NCBI GenBank assembly: GCA_017550335.1
Contig: JAFZPM010000030.1
Coordinates: 1-64,000 of the forward strand
Reading direction: 5' to 3'
Origin: Paludibacteraceae bacterium
GTDB taxonomy: Bacteria > Bacteroidota > Bacteroidia > Bacteroidales > Paludibacteraceae
DNA: 64,000 bases
A program made the position numbers and the translations under genes. Of this stretch, positions 27,546 through 37,226 are shown piece by piece. Each line of letters opens with the position of its first letter. Position 1 is the stretch's first letter. The notes below the pieces were generated by a model that worked only from the letters and a program-made list of their open reading frames with translations, was not told the origin of the DNA and ran no database searches.

Positions 27546-28361
27546 CTACAGAATTAGTGAAAAAATCACAAAAAGAACAGGAGCAGCCAACAATGCGCTA
27601 TCGAATCGGTCCAAAAGACCACCATGTCCCGGAATCAGATTGCCCGAATCCTTCACCTTCAGACTACGCTTGAACATGGACTCCACCAAATCGCCGAACA
27701 CGCCAAAGACGAAGACGCACACTGAAAGGGTAATCCACAGCCCGACATGCAGCGTAGGCACACTTTCCGTGTAATGGAATATCAGACCAGAAATGATGGC
27801 GAATAGTAATCCTCCGCAGAAGCCCTCCCATGTCTTCTTAGGCGATATACGCTCAAACATCTTATGCTTACCACACATGCGTCCCACCAAATACGCTCCC
27901 GTATCCGAAGCCCAAATGATCACGAAAAAGGCAAGCAGCAACACCTTCGAATGCTCGGACGCCCCCTCCACGATGCAGAACAAGGTAAACGGAAGGGCCA
28001 CATAGAAATGGCCAAGCACGGAGACCCCCAAATTCAGGATAGGATTACTCTTCTTCCTGAACAACTCGAACACAAAGATCGTGGCGACACACAAAATGTA
28101 GACAGAATACAAAGCGGGGGACTTATGGAGGAAGGTGACACAGAAAGCGATCACAAAAAGCAATGCGCCTCCTATGACAGACATCCATTTATCCACACAC
28201 ACGCCTTCACACTTGTCCGTCAGTGCATAAAATTCATGTAACGACAGAACGGTTATCAAGAGGAAAACCGCCCCAAAAACATACGATGACATCCATATCG
28301 ATGCAACCATGATCGCAACAAAAGCGATTCCTGAGATGAGTCTTAACACTAAATTATTCAC
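27546..28361 (-). CDS. cdsA: Phosphatidate cytidylyltransferase
   Basis: 271 residues, polytopic membrane protein with about eight hydrophobic segments. The C-terminal CTP-transferase signature is DLVESMFKRSLKVKDSG followed by LIPGHGGLLDRFDS. PKKTWEGFCGG is also family-typical. It makes CDP-diacylglycerol, the substrate for PssA. It lies 26 nt after the charged-helix gene. Confidence 0.95.
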   Translation of the reverse strand: MNNLVLRLISGIAFVAIMVASIWMSSYVFGAVFLLITVLSLHEFYALTDKCEGVCVDKWMSVIGGALLFVIAFCVTFLHKSPALYSVYILCVATIFVFELFRKKSNPILNLGVSVLGHFYVALPFTLFCIVEGASEHSKVLLLAFFVIIWASDTGAYLVGRMCGKHKMFERISPKKTWEGFCGGLLFAIISGLIFHYTESVPTLHVGLWITLSVCVFVFGVFGDLVESMFKRSLKVKDSGNLIPGHGGLLDRFDSALLAAPVLFVIFSLIL

Positions 28362-28387
28362 TTCCTTACACTTTTACTTGTTTACTA

Positions 28388-31300
28388 TCATTCACCATCG
28401 TTTTCCGATGTACTATCCTCTCCCTCCTCGGAAGATTTCCTCTTCCGTCGTGACCTTTTTTTCTTGGCAGGCTGCTCCTCCTCACTCACGGCATCCTGAT
28501 CCCCAGAAGCATCCGAGGCTTCCACCTTAGGTGTTTCGTTCTTTTCCGGAGCGGCGGACTCACTTGCCTGAGCGGCCGAATCTTCCGTCTCCTCAGCCTC
28601 CTTCGATTTGCGCCTCCTGCTTCGGCGGGACTCCTTCGGAGCCTCCACATTCTCCTCCGGCTGGACCTCAGGTTCTGTAGGGCTAGGAGCTGTCGCCTCC
28701 TGCTTCGGAGGAGTAGGCGACTCCGTCTTCTTCGGGGTTCCCGCATTCAAGTTGTCCAAAATAGATGGCCGAGACGATGATATCGGCACGGAAGGTGTGG
28801 ACAAAGACGATGGCTTCTTAACAGACTTGCCAGTCTTTCCATCCTTGCGTTGCGCCTCCAACATCTTGATGAACTTGCCTATGTCATTGAGCGACACAGG
28901 TTCTGACGGCGCGACAGGAAGCACCTCAGCCTTCGGCGCATCCGTCTCTTCCTCCGCCAACAGAGTCGAATCCGTCGCGGTGGAATCCGCCATGGCGTCA
29001 CCGAACAACATATCGTCCAACATCTGATGCAGGCTATCCTTCTCGGAGCCCTCCATCGCCAGCTCGTTCGTAAGCATCGCCAGACTGTCTTGGATACGTT
29101 GCAGGCTATCCTGTTCCAAAATCTTCGTACGGACAGCGTTCAAAGAATCCGCCAAATGCTTCTCCTGCATCTGCAGCGAATCCGGCTTAATCAGCAAGGA
29201 ATCATACTGCGAAGCATCCAATTCCTCGATGACCCTTCTACGGTTAGACGTGTAGAACTTGATGTTACCCAAGGAACCACCACCCTCGTCGTTGATCTTA
29301 GTAGGCAATATCTTCGACAATATCCTATCTTGTCTACGGTTCTTGTATTTAATCTTAATCTCACCCGTGGCCAAGTACTCAAGGTTCAGATCGGTGATCA
29401 CCGAATCCAGATACTCCACAACCGGATAGTTAGGCAAGAAGCCCGCAATCGAATCCGCCACCTTGTTGAAGTCCGTATGACGGTACTTGGACCTTCCGAC
29501 CAACTGCATCACATACTTGGCGACGATACGGGTCGAGTCGACCATGTCATAGAATTTCTTCTTATGGAAATACCTATGGTCGAAATAATGCAGGAAGAAG
29601 TCATACTCGTACCTGAACTCGAACTTATCCCTGACGTAGTACACATCATTCAGATAACGGCAGTTAGGGATCTTGATCTTGCGAAGGATGACATCACCCT
29701 TGCGGTTCTTGTTCTTCTCAAGTTCCTTGATATCCCGGACGTTCTGCAACTCCTCCTCCAATTCGGCGATCTGCTGCTGCAACAGCACGGAGTCGATCAT
29801 GGAAGTGACGAGGGTCGCCTCCTCTTCCTCATCCACAGCAAAGGAATCAATATTCGCCATGTAAGTGGAATCCAACTCACCGCTGGCGAAGGCGAAGGAG
29901 TTCTCGTCATCCAAGGCCACCTCTTCCTCCTTCTGCTTCGGTTCGACGCGTTCACGCACATCAGGCGGCAGATCCGAGTTATCACGTTTGCCCGTGGCGA
30001 TGTCGAAGTCTCCGTCCGCCAACAGCATCGAATCCCTCATATTCTGCTCCTCGAGTTTACGTTTCTTCTCCTGGATACGCTTCAAGGCCTTCTGTTGCTT
30101 CTTCGTCAACGCCACCGCCTCGTCTTGCGCATCCTCCTTGGCGAAACGCTCCAAGTCAGCATTCTCTTGTTCTGCCAACTTGGCCGAGTCACGCGCTATC
30201 TCGTTACGCATCTTCTCGCGCATCTTCTCCTCCTTGCGTCTCGCCTTGTCCTCCGCGTTCAGTTTCTTTTCCTTGGCGGCGACGATCTTCTTGGCGAGTT
30301 TCATCGTTTCTTTCTCGATCTTCTCGCGTTGGGCCTGGAGTTCCTTCTTCTTTTTCTCCTCCAGTTTATTCTCCCGTTCAAGGCGTTCCTGTTCCTCTTT
30401 CAGCTCCTGCTGTCTCTGCTGGTACTCCTTCAGTTTCTCCTCGTCGTTTCTCAACTGGTTCTTTTCGGACTCACGTTCACGCGCCTCCTTCTCCCGTGCG
30501 ATCTGGAGTTCCATCATCTCTTTCTTCTTCTCGCGCAAAGCTGCGGCACGTTCTTTCTCCGCCTGTTTCCGCTCCAACTCCTTCTGGCGTTGAGCCTGAC
30601 GCAGAGCGACCTGTTTCCGCTTCTCTTCCTGGCGCTTCTGCTTCATACGTTCAGCCAACGCCTTCTCCTTATTCTTGGTCAGCTCCTCACGCGCCTTCTC
30701 ACGTTCACGCATCTGCTGTATGAACTCGCGATGGCGTTGTTGGGCCTCACGTTCCCTCCGTTTCCGCTCGATCTCCTGCTGCTTAGCCTTTTCCTTGGCC
30801 GCGCGTTTACGCTCACGTTGCTGTCGTTGCTTCTCTTGTCTCTGTTCCTTCTGCTCACGCTGTTTCTGCATGCGCTCATCCTGCAGTTGTTTCTGTTTCT
30901 CCACCCACTGTTCATGCTCGGCGCGCTTCTGCATGGAAGCCTCCTGTCTTTTACGGACAGCCTCCTCACGTTTTGCGGCTTGTTCCTCACGGCGGCGGCG
31001 CATTTCTTCCTTTCTCGTCTCCTGTGCGATTCTTTCCCTCTCGCGCTCCTCTTGTTGCTTTTTAGCGCGCATTTGACGTTCCTCGGAAACGCGCTGCATC
31101 TCCGCCTCATGCTCCGCCTCGCGGCGCTTCCGTTCAGCCTCCGCCTGCTTGCGTTGCTCGTCCTGTTGCTGCTTATGCTGCGCCCACATCTCACGCTCGT
31201 TCTGCTTCTGCTGAGCCTCACGTTTGCGCTGTTCTTCACGGGTCTCACGCTGCTTGGCGATGATGGCCTCGTATTCCTTTTGCCTGCGCTCGTTCTCCTG

Positions 31301-32098
31301 TTTTTCCCGTTGCCGGGCCGCTTCGATCTCCGCCTTCTTCTTGTTCCACAGCTCCGTGTAGCGCTGCTTCATCTCGTTCTCCTGGCGGATACGCATTTCA
31401 CGCGCTTGGCGCTCCAACTCGACGGCCTGTAGGTAATCCGCCAAGCGGGCCTCCCTTTCCTCAGCCTCTTTGTCCTTATTTTGGGATAACTCGCTCTTTT
31501 TCTGTTGCCACTGCTGCATCTGCTGGTTTCTTCTTTCCGCATCCTTCTGTTTCTGGAGTTCCCGGCGAAGTTTTTCCCTCTCCGAAGCGGCCACATATTC
31601 CTGTTGACGTTTCTCGGCGGCAGCCTCGTCACGCTTGCGGGCGGCATCCAGTTCCTTCTGTTTCTCCGCCCAACGCTCCTTGTCGTGCTGTTTCATCTCC
31701 GCCTCACGACGAAGGCGCAACTCCCTCGCCTGCCTCTCTTGCTCGACTATCTGCTCATACTCCTTGAGTTTCTTCGCCTCGTTGGCCTTCTCCTCCGCCT
31801 TGCGGGCATCCACCTGTGCCTTGACTTTCTTCCACTCCTCCTTTTGGCGTTGCTTCTCTTCCCGCTCCGCCTGACGCTTCGCGGCTTGCTCCTCCTTCAC
31901 TCTCTCATTAGCCGCTTTTGCCTCTTCGAGACGTTTCTCCCTTTCATGCAACTCCTGTTGACGCCTCGCAGCTTGCTCCTCCTTCACCCTTTCGGCTCTG
32001 GCGCGTTGTTCCTCGCGAATGCGTTCCGAGTCTGTTTGAGCGTACATACTGACGGCTAAAACAGTCGAAGTTAACAATATGGCTAATAATCTCTTCAA
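28388..32098 (-). CDS. Giant charged-helix protein with 54-residue Trp/Tyr repeats
   Basis: 1236 residues. Signal peptide (about 1-20, ending SMYAQ) predicts export. Residues ~24-660 are almost pure Glu/Lys/Arg/Gln with Ala, the composition of a long single alpha-helix or coiled coil. Within it Trp recurs exactly every 54 residues (89, 143, 197, 251, 305) and Tyr sits 25 residues after each of the first four (114, 168, 222, 276). A folded-looking segment with many aromatics (about 800-930; CRYLNDVYYVRDKFEFRYEYDFF) follows. The tail is Ser/Pro/Lys-rich and ends in basic RSRRKRK and acidic stretches. I recognise no family. It has its own promoter and lies 26 nt before cdsA, so it may lead the envelope transcript. 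A periplasm-spanning spacer or scaffold is a guess. Confidence 0.8.
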   Translation of the reverse strand: MKRLLAILLTSTVLAVSMYAQTDSERIREEQRARAERVKEEQAARRQQELHEREKRLEEAKAANERVKEEQAAKRQAEREEKQRQKEEWKKVKAQVDARKAEEKANEAKKLKEYEQIVEQERQARELRLRREAEMKQHDKERWAEKQKELDAARKRDEAAAEKRQQEYVAASEREKLRRELQKQKDAERRNQQMQQWQQKKSELSQNKDKEAEEREARLADYLQAVELERQAREMRIRQENEMKQRYTELWNKKKAEIEAARQREKQENERRQKEYEAIIAKQRETREEQRKREAQQKQNEREMWAQHKQQQDEQRKQAEAERKRREAEHEAEMQRVSEERQMRAKKQQEERERERIAQETRKEEMRRRREEQAAKREEAVRKRQEASMQKRAEHEQWVEKQKQLQDERMQKQREQKEQRQEKQRQQRERKRAAKEKAKQQEIERKRREREAQQRHREFIQQMREREKAREELTKNKEKALAERMKQKRQEEKRKQVALRQAQRQKELERKQAEKERAAALREKKKEMMELQIAREKEARERESEKNQLRNDEEKLKEYQQRQQELKEEQERLERENKLEEKKKKELQAQREKIEKETMKLAKKIVAAKEKKLNAEDKARRKEEKMREKMRNEIARDSAKLAEQENADLERFAKEDAQDEAVALTKKQQKALKRIQEKKRKLEEQNMRDSMLLADGDFDIATGKRDNSDLPPDVRERVEPKQKEEEVALDDENSFAFASGELDSTYMANIDSFAVDEEEEATLVTSMIDSVLLQQQIAELEEELQNVRDIKELEKNKNRKGDVILRKIKIPNCRYLNDVYYVRDKFEFRYEYDFFLHYFDHRYFHKKKFYDMVDSTRIVAKYVMQLVGRSKYRHTDFNKVADSIAGFLPNYPVVEYLDSVITDLNLEYLATGEIKIKYKNRRQDRILSKILPTKINDEGGGSLGNIKFYTSNRRRVIEELDASQYDSLLIKPDSLQMQEKHLADSLNAVRTKILEQDSLQRIQDSLAMLTNELAMEGSEKDSLHQMLDDMLFGDAMADSTATDSTLLAEEETDAPKAEVLPVAPSEPVSLNDIGKFIKMLEAQRKDGKTGKSVKKPSSLSTPSVPISSSRPSILDNLNAGTPKKTESPTPPKQEATAPSPTEPEVQPEENVEAPKESRRSRRRKSKEAEETEDSAAQASESAAPEKNETPKVEASDASGDQDAVSEEEQPAKKKRSRRKRKSSEEGEDSTSENDGE
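31025..31834 (-). repeat. Five 162-bp coding repeats (54-residue units)
   Basis: Units begin at Trp89, 143, 197, 251 and 305 of the charged-helix protein. Each opens W-(x3-4 basic/polar)-K, has Tyr (His in unit 5) at position 26, and shares phrases such as ERQARE(L/M)R and ENEMKQ. Nucleotide copies have diverged, so the period is an amino-acid feature kept by selection or an old duplication. Confidence 0.85.
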
Positions 32099-32165
32099 AT
32101 CTTTCTATTCAATTGCACAAATATTCATCCAAGTCACTACTCAACAAAGCATACTTACGAATTTA

Positions 32166-32197
32166 CAAAGATATTAAAAAAAGAGTTGAATTTCAAA
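32166..32197 (-). promoter_or_regulatory. Promoter of the charged-helix/envelope transcript
   Basis: Minus strand: TTTG (197-194), 20 nt, TATCTTTG (173-166), ending ~68 nt before the ATG at 32098. This is a near-perfect Bacteroidetes promoter. It could drive the charged-helix gene and read on into cdsA and beyond. The remaining 32198-32396 has no gene or other clear signal. Confidence 0.7.
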
Positions 32198-32396
32198 AAG
32201 GATTTTTTGGGGCGAAAAAAGATGCACGAACTGCCAATAAATTAGGTTTTTAGCGAAGAATATACCCTAAAAAAGATAATACAAATCTATACATTCTTTT
32301 TGGATTCCACCCATAAAATGTCCGTTTTCATCAAGCATAATGCATATAACGCTCTATTTTAAACCATTAGAATTACCCAGACAATCAGAACAAGGC

Positions 32397-32430
32397 AAAA
32401 AAAACATGGCTGCCTTTCGACAGCCATGTC
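32397..32430 (-). terminator. Terminator of the efflux operon
   Basis: On the minus strand ACATGGCTG pairs perfectly with CAGCCATGT across an 8-nt loop and is followed by eight T. It lies 30 nt after the PII-like stop, marking that gene as the operon's last. Confidence 0.92.
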
Positions 32431-32459
32431 CATTCATGAAAAACAGCCACATTATTACA

Positions 32460-32753
32460 TCATATAGTCTGCTCGATATTCCATACGAATGCACGAACAC
32501 CCACCTCCTCGTTGCGGAGGTCCAGTTTGTGCACCGTCTCCAAGAGTGTCGGAACCTGCTCGTCATCCACAACCGTGATGATGGCAGAGTTCATCTCAGG
32601 CCAAGTGTGTGTGCCCCTACGAGGCTCACCGCTCTTGGATCCGCGCCCTTGCACCTGCTCGAAAAAGGTGAAGCCACGAATACCCAACTTATCCAACATA
32701 TATTCGACACGCTCCGTGTTCGCCTGATTGAATACTATCATTACAGATTTCAT
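32460..32753 (-). CDS. PII-like small protein in an RND efflux operon
   Basis: 97 residues resembling the PII/PII-like ferredoxin fold: MKSVMIVFNQANTERVEYML (strand-helix), GIRGFTFFEQVQGRGSKSGEPR (T-loop-like, Gly-rich), then SAIITVVDDEQVPTLLETV. It lies 16 nt after the RND pump gene and before a strong terminator, so it is expressed with the pump. PII-like proteins sense nucleotides or metal and bind transporters. Here it may gauge the pump or its substrate. It is not a classical GlnB: the uridylylation Tyr region is not conserved. Confidence 0.7.
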   Translation of the reverse strand: MKSVMIVFNQANTERVEYMLDKLGIRGFTFFEQVQGRGSKSGEPRRGTHTWPEMNSAIITVVDDEQVPTLLETVHKLDLRNEEVGVRAFVWNIEQTI

Positions 32754-32769
32754 ACTTCAGCCTTTTTAT

Positions 32770-35700
32770 TTAGTTATTATTTTCACCTTCAACTACCTCC
32801 ATTTTGCTTCCGTGCGTATTGATATCCATGAAGATATATTGCGAACGGATCTCAGCCTCCTTGTCTCGTTCCCCATGCTTGGACATGATACCGTACAAGA
32901 CAGGGACAACCACCAAGGTGACGACTGTGGAGACGATCAAACCACCGATCACGACAATACCCATCGGCACCCACATCTCCGAACCGTCGGAAGTGGCCAA
33001 CGCCATAGGCAACATACCCAAGATGGTGGTCAAGGCCGTCATCAACACAGGACGGAGACGAGACTGTCCGGAAAGGGCGATCGCCTCGTTCAACTCGTGG
33101 CCACGGTCGCGCATCAAGTTGATGTAGTCCACCAACACGATACCGTTCTTCACCACGATACCGACCAGCATGACACAACCCAACGCTCCGATCATATCCA
33201 AGGAGGTGCCGGTGATGAACAATGCCCAAATGACTCCCGAGAAGGCGAATGGCACCGCCATCATGATAATGAACGGCTTCGCATACGACTCGAACTGTGA
33301 GGCCATCACCACATACACGAGGATCACAATGATCAACAACAAAAGACCCATGTTCTGGAATGACTCCTGTTGGTCTTCGTATGAACCTCCGAGGATGACG
33401 GAGACTCCTGTTGGCTTCTCGATCTCAGGCAATACCCTTTCAACCTCGGCGGCCAACTCACCCAATGAGGTCTCGAACGGAGTCACCTCCACCTTCAAGT
33501 AACGTTGACGGCTCTTACGCGTGATCTCCGGCGGTCCCCAATATTCCTGAATGGAAACGAGCTCGCTCAACTTCACATTGCCACCTGCCGTAGGGATGGA
33601 CAAATCCTCGATGGCATCGATGGAGCTGCGGTTCTCCTCCTTCAAGCGGACGAGGATATTGTACTCGTCTCCATCCTCTTTCAGATAGCCACAAGCCATA
33701 CCGTTGACACGGTTGCGGACAAACGAAGCCACAGCGGAAGAGCTTAATCCATGGCGGGAGGCCTTCACCTTGTCCACCACGATCTTCAACTCCGGACGGT
33801 CATCGTCGCGGCTGATATCCACGTTACGTGCCGTAGGGATCTTCGACTCGATCAACTTCTTCACCTGTGCGGCATAAGCACTCGTCACGTCGAAGTCATA
33901 ACCATAGATCTCCACGTCAACCGTGCTCTGTCCGCCCATACCTCCTCCAGAGGACATGGCCACCTTGAAATCGGAGACCTCCGGATAGGAGGCGATCTCC
34001 TTACGAAGCACCTCGGCGATCTCCGTGATGGAACGCTTACGGGTATATTTCTTATCCGCATTGAAACGCATCTGGATCGTGTTATTTCTTGTGGATGAGA
34101 AGAGGGCGGAAAGACCGGCATCCTCATTGGAACCACAAGTCGTGGAGATGTTCTTCGTCTCCGGAACCAACTGGACGAATCGTCTCTCCAGCATACGGGC
34201 GAACTTAGCGGTCTCCTCCACACGGGTACCCTGCAACAGTTCCACATTGATGGTCAGACGACCATTATCCGGCGTAGCCATGAAGTCGGTTCCGATGTAG
34301 CCTGTCAACGCAGGAACAAGCGAGATAGCGAAGAACGCCACAATGCCCAGCATCGTCAGCTTCTTGTGAGTCAAACACCAACGCAACAAGTTCGCATAGG
34401 CGGCATCCAGCTTATCCAAGAATCTCACCACCGTATTTTCGTACGAAAGCTTCTTCGTATCCTTCTTCTCGACGATCAAGTTGCCATCTCTATCCACCTT
34501 AACGGTCTTCGCCTTCAGCAATTTGGAGCAGAGCATCGGCACAAGGGAGATTGCCACCAAAGTGGAGGTACAGCAGACGATCGTCACGATCCAACCCAAC
34601 TCCTTGAACAAGATACCGGCGATACCCGTCAACATGGTCAACGGCACGAACACGGCACAGATCACCAACGTCGTGGCGATCACGGACACCCACACCTCAT
34701 TCGTCGCATAGATAGCCGCCTCACGAGGATTGGACCCTCGCTCAATGTGCGTGGTGATGTTCTCCAAGACCACAATGGCATCGTCCACCACCATACCCAC
34801 GGCAATGGAGAGGGAACAGAGGGAGATGATGTTCAACGAACTGTCAACACCCAACAAGTAAAGGAAAGCGACCAACAGGGAGATCGGAATAGTCAATCCG
34901 ACGATTACACTGGCGCGCCACTTGCCCAGGAAGAAGAGCACCACGAGGACCACGAAGAAGACCGCATAGAGCACAGCCTCCTTCAAGGAGTCGATGGCAC
35001 TGACGATATCCGTGGAGGAGTCGTAGATCTCATTGATCTTCACATCCGCAGGAAGGGATGCCTTGATCTTATCCAACTCCTTATGAATGTCACGGCAAAT
35101 CTGCACCGTGTTTCCACCCGTCTGCTTCGAAATGATCAGACGGACAGCCTCCTGGCCGATATCACCGCCCCTGGAGGTCATCTTCTCATCCAGGCACAAG
35201 TCCTTGATGGTATCACGCACCGTCGCGATGTCACGCACGTAAATCTGCTTGCCATCCGGCATGGTAGCCACCACGATGTCCTTTATCTCGGAGCTTTCGA
35301 GGTATTCGCTACGCACCTGCAACGCATATTGCTCCTTCTTCATCTTCACGTTACCGGAAGAGAGGTTCAGGTTGTTAGCGGCAACCGCATTACCAACCGT
35401 CTCCAGCGAGATGCCATAAGCATCCAACTGTTTTTGGTCGATTTCAACGTAGACATAACGGTCCGGCTCACCGGACATCGTCACGTTACCCACACCGTCT
35501 ACACGGTTCAATTGAGGGATAACGATGTCGTTCATGATCTTCTCCAAGCCCGGATAACTCTCGCCCGCCTGCACGGCGAACTGGATAATCGGCATGGAAG
35601 AACTATTAAACTTGATAATCAAAGGGTTGGAACATCCGCTTGGCAGATTATCCTTCGTCATGTCCACATACGAACGGATATCATTGACGACGTCATCCAG

Positions 35701-36000
35701 CTCTTCGCCCCATTCAAACTCCAAAGCGACCAATGAAAGGTTATCCTTGGAGGTGGAGGTCAACTCATCCAGACCATCCACAGAGTTCAAACTATTCTCC
35801 AGGTACTTCGTCACGTTGGTCTCCACCTCACTGGCGTTGGCGCCCGGATAGGAGGTCATGACGGCGATATACGGAGGCTCGATCTCCGGGAACTGGTCGA
35901 TAGGCAACTTCAGATAGGCGAAGATACCCATCAACATGACGGCCACGAAAATCAGGATAGAGGTGACCGGTTTGTTAATCGCAGTTTTATATATACTCAT
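32770..36000 (-). CDS. RND efflux pump inner-membrane permease (AcrB/HAE1 type)
   Basis: 1076 residues, full length for an AcrB-like trimeric proton-driven exporter. It starts IYKTAINKPVTSILIFVAV (first membrane helix) and has the porter-domain phrase LKLPIDQFPEIEPPYIAV. The paired aspartates for proton transfer lie in AVGMVVDDAIVVLENI. The second half repeats the layout, with VVKNGIVLVDYIN. It extrudes hydrophobic compounds from the periplasm or membrane through the adaptor and TolC-like channel encoded just upstream. The 16-nt gap to the PII-like gene suggests shared control. Confidence 0.95.
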   Translation of the reverse strand: MSIYKTAINKPVTSILIFVAVMLMGIFAYLKLPIDQFPEIEPPYIAVMTSYPGANASEVETNVTKYLENSLNSVDGLDELTSTSKDNLSLVALEFEWGEELDDVVNDIRSYVDMTKDNLPSGCSNPLIIKFNSSSMPIIQFAVQAGESYPGLEKIMNDIVIPQLNRVDGVGNVTMSGEPDRYVYVEIDQKQLDAYGISLETVGNAVAANNLNLSSGNVKMKKEQYALQVRSEYLESSEIKDIVVATMPDGKQIYVRDIATVRDTIKDLCLDEKMTSRGGDIGQEAVRLIISKQTGGNTVQICRDIHKELDKIKASLPADVKINEIYDSSTDIVSAIDSLKEAVLYAVFFVVLVVLFFLGKWRASVIVGLTIPISLLVAFLYLLGVDSSLNIISLCSLSIAVGMVVDDAIVVLENITTHIERGSNPREAAIYATNEVWVSVIATTLVICAVFVPLTMLTGIAGILFKELGWIVTIVCCTSTLVAISLVPMLCSKLLKAKTVKVDRDGNLIVEKKDTKKLSYENTVVRFLDKLDAAYANLLRWCLTHKKLTMLGIVAFFAISLVPALTGYIGTDFMATPDNGRLTINVELLQGTRVEETAKFARMLERRFVQLVPETKNISTTCGSNEDAGLSALFSSTRNNTIQMRFNADKKYTRKRSITEIAEVLRKEIASYPEVSDFKVAMSSGGGMGGQSTVDVEIYGYDFDVTSAYAAQVKKLIESKIPTARNVDISRDDDRPELKIVVDKVKASRHGLSSSAVASFVRNRVNGMACGYLKEDGDEYNILVRLKEENRSSIDAIEDLSIPTAGGNVKLSELVSIQEYWGPPEITRKSRQRYLKVEVTPFETSLGELAAEVERVLPEIEKPTGVSVILGGSYEDQQESFQNMGLLLLIIVILVYVVMASQFESYAKPFIIMMAVPFAFSGVIWALFITGTSLDMIGALGCVMLVGIVVKNGIVLVDYINLMRDRGHELNEAIALSGQSRLRPVLMTALTTILGMLPMALATSDGSEMWVPMGIVVIGGLIVSTVVTLVVVPVLYGIMSKHGERDKEAEIRSQYIFMDINTHGSKMEVVEGENNN

Positions 36001-36041
36001 CTTTATTTTTTTTATTGGAATTCAATCTCTTATCGTCAACA

Positions 36042-37196
36042 TCACTTTGCCGGAGCAGTGGCAGGAGCAGCGGAGATAACCTTACTGCTATCAACCACCT
36101 CAGCTTCGCTTCCACCGTTTGATTTAATGGCAGCCTCCTCCTCGTAGTTGCCATCCATCACTTGCAACTCGATACCGTCGATCAGGCGGGCTTGACCTTG
36201 GGTCACAACCTGACCACCCTCCACAACTTCGTCGGAGATCACCTCAACAAAGCGGTTGAAACGTTGTCCAGCCTCTACCGTCACACGTTTCGCGAAACCG
36301 TTCTCGTTCAAGAAGAGATAACGCTCGTTGGAACCCGTCAGCTTCAAGACAGACTGGTAAGGAACGGCCAACACCTTCACCTTGCCCACATTGACAGCAG
36401 TATGCACATACATACCAGGACGGAGCTTCATGCTGCCGTTCGGAATCTTCACCTTGCACTGGAAAGTGTGGGTAGCCGCATCGACCGTAGGATAGATCGT
36501 CTCGATGACAGCAGGGAACTTCGTGTCAGGGTAGATGTCGGAAATGATGTTCAGCTTCATACCCGCCTTGATTTTAGGGAAGTAAGCCTCAGGCACATCG
36601 ATGATCGCCTTCAGCATATTCAGTTGCACCACCGTCAAAATCGGTCTTGCGCCATTGAAGAGCTCACCGCTCTCGTAGTTCCTTGCGGAAACGACGCCAG
36701 GGAAAGTAGCCTTGAAGAAGGTGTTGTTCTGCAAGAACTCCACCTGTTGCTTAGCCTGCTCGTAGCCCATCTTCGTCTTGTCATATGTTTGTTGGGTCAC
36801 GTTACCACCCGCCAGCAAAGCGTCCATACGCTTCATCTCGGTCTCGAGATTCGCGAGGTTCAGTTTCGCCTGGATCAACTGGTTCTGATCCATACGGACC
36901 AACAAATCGCCGGTAGAGACATGGTCGCCCACATCCTTGAAACGTTTTTCGATGATACCCGTCAACGAAGGAGAAACATTCATTGTCTCATACCCTTCGA
37001 GCACAGCGGTACACTCCACATCACGTTCGATTTCCTGTTTTACGACAGGCTCGACACGAACCTTTTCCACTCTCGGTCCCTCGGACTCAGTGGCCTCGCC
37101 CGCTTTCTTCTTGTCACTCTTGCCGCAACCAGCGGTCAAACCGACCAAAGCCAAAGCCATCACGGAGACCCAGCCCCATCTTACTACTTTCTTCAT
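36042..37196 (-). CDS. RND efflux periplasmic adaptor lipoprotein
   Basis: 384 residues, membrane-fusion protein family. A lipoprotein signal ends LTAG-Cys24. The lipoyl/hairpin part contains TGIIEKRFKDVGDHVSTGDLLVRMD and a coiled segment rich in Lys/Glu/Gln, then the beta-barrel (PAVIETIYPTVDAATHTF, KLRPGMYVH). It links the permease to the outer-membrane channel. It lies 30 nt after the tolC-like gene and 41 nt before the permease. Confidence 0.93.
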   Translation of the reverse strand: MKKVVRWGWVSVMALALVGLTAGCGKSDKKKAGEATESEGPRVEKVRVEPVVKQEIERDVECTAVLEGYETMNVSPSLTGIIEKRFKDVGDHVSTGDLLVRMDQNQLIQAKLNLANLETEMKRMDALLAGGNVTQQTYDKTKMGYEQAKQQVEFLQNNTFFKATFPGVVSARNYESGELFNGARPILTVVQLNMLKAIIDVPEAYFPKIKAGMKLNIISDIYPDTKFPAVIETIYPTVDAATHTFQCKVKIPNGSMKLRPGMYVHTAVNVGKVKVLAVPYQSVLKLTGSNERYLFLNENGFAKRVTVEAGQRFNRFVEVISDEVVEGGQVVTQGQARLIDGIELQVMDGNYEEEAAIKSNGGSEAEVVDSSKVISAAPATAPAK

Positions 37197-37226
37197 CTGT
37201 ATATTTGTTTTTAATTATTATCGTAA

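Noticed and set aside
28486-31874. Many long open frames opposite the charged-helix gene
   Set aside because: They are Leu/Ser- or Arg-rich antisense shadows produced by Glu/Lys/Arg/Gln codons; no motif or promoter supports them.
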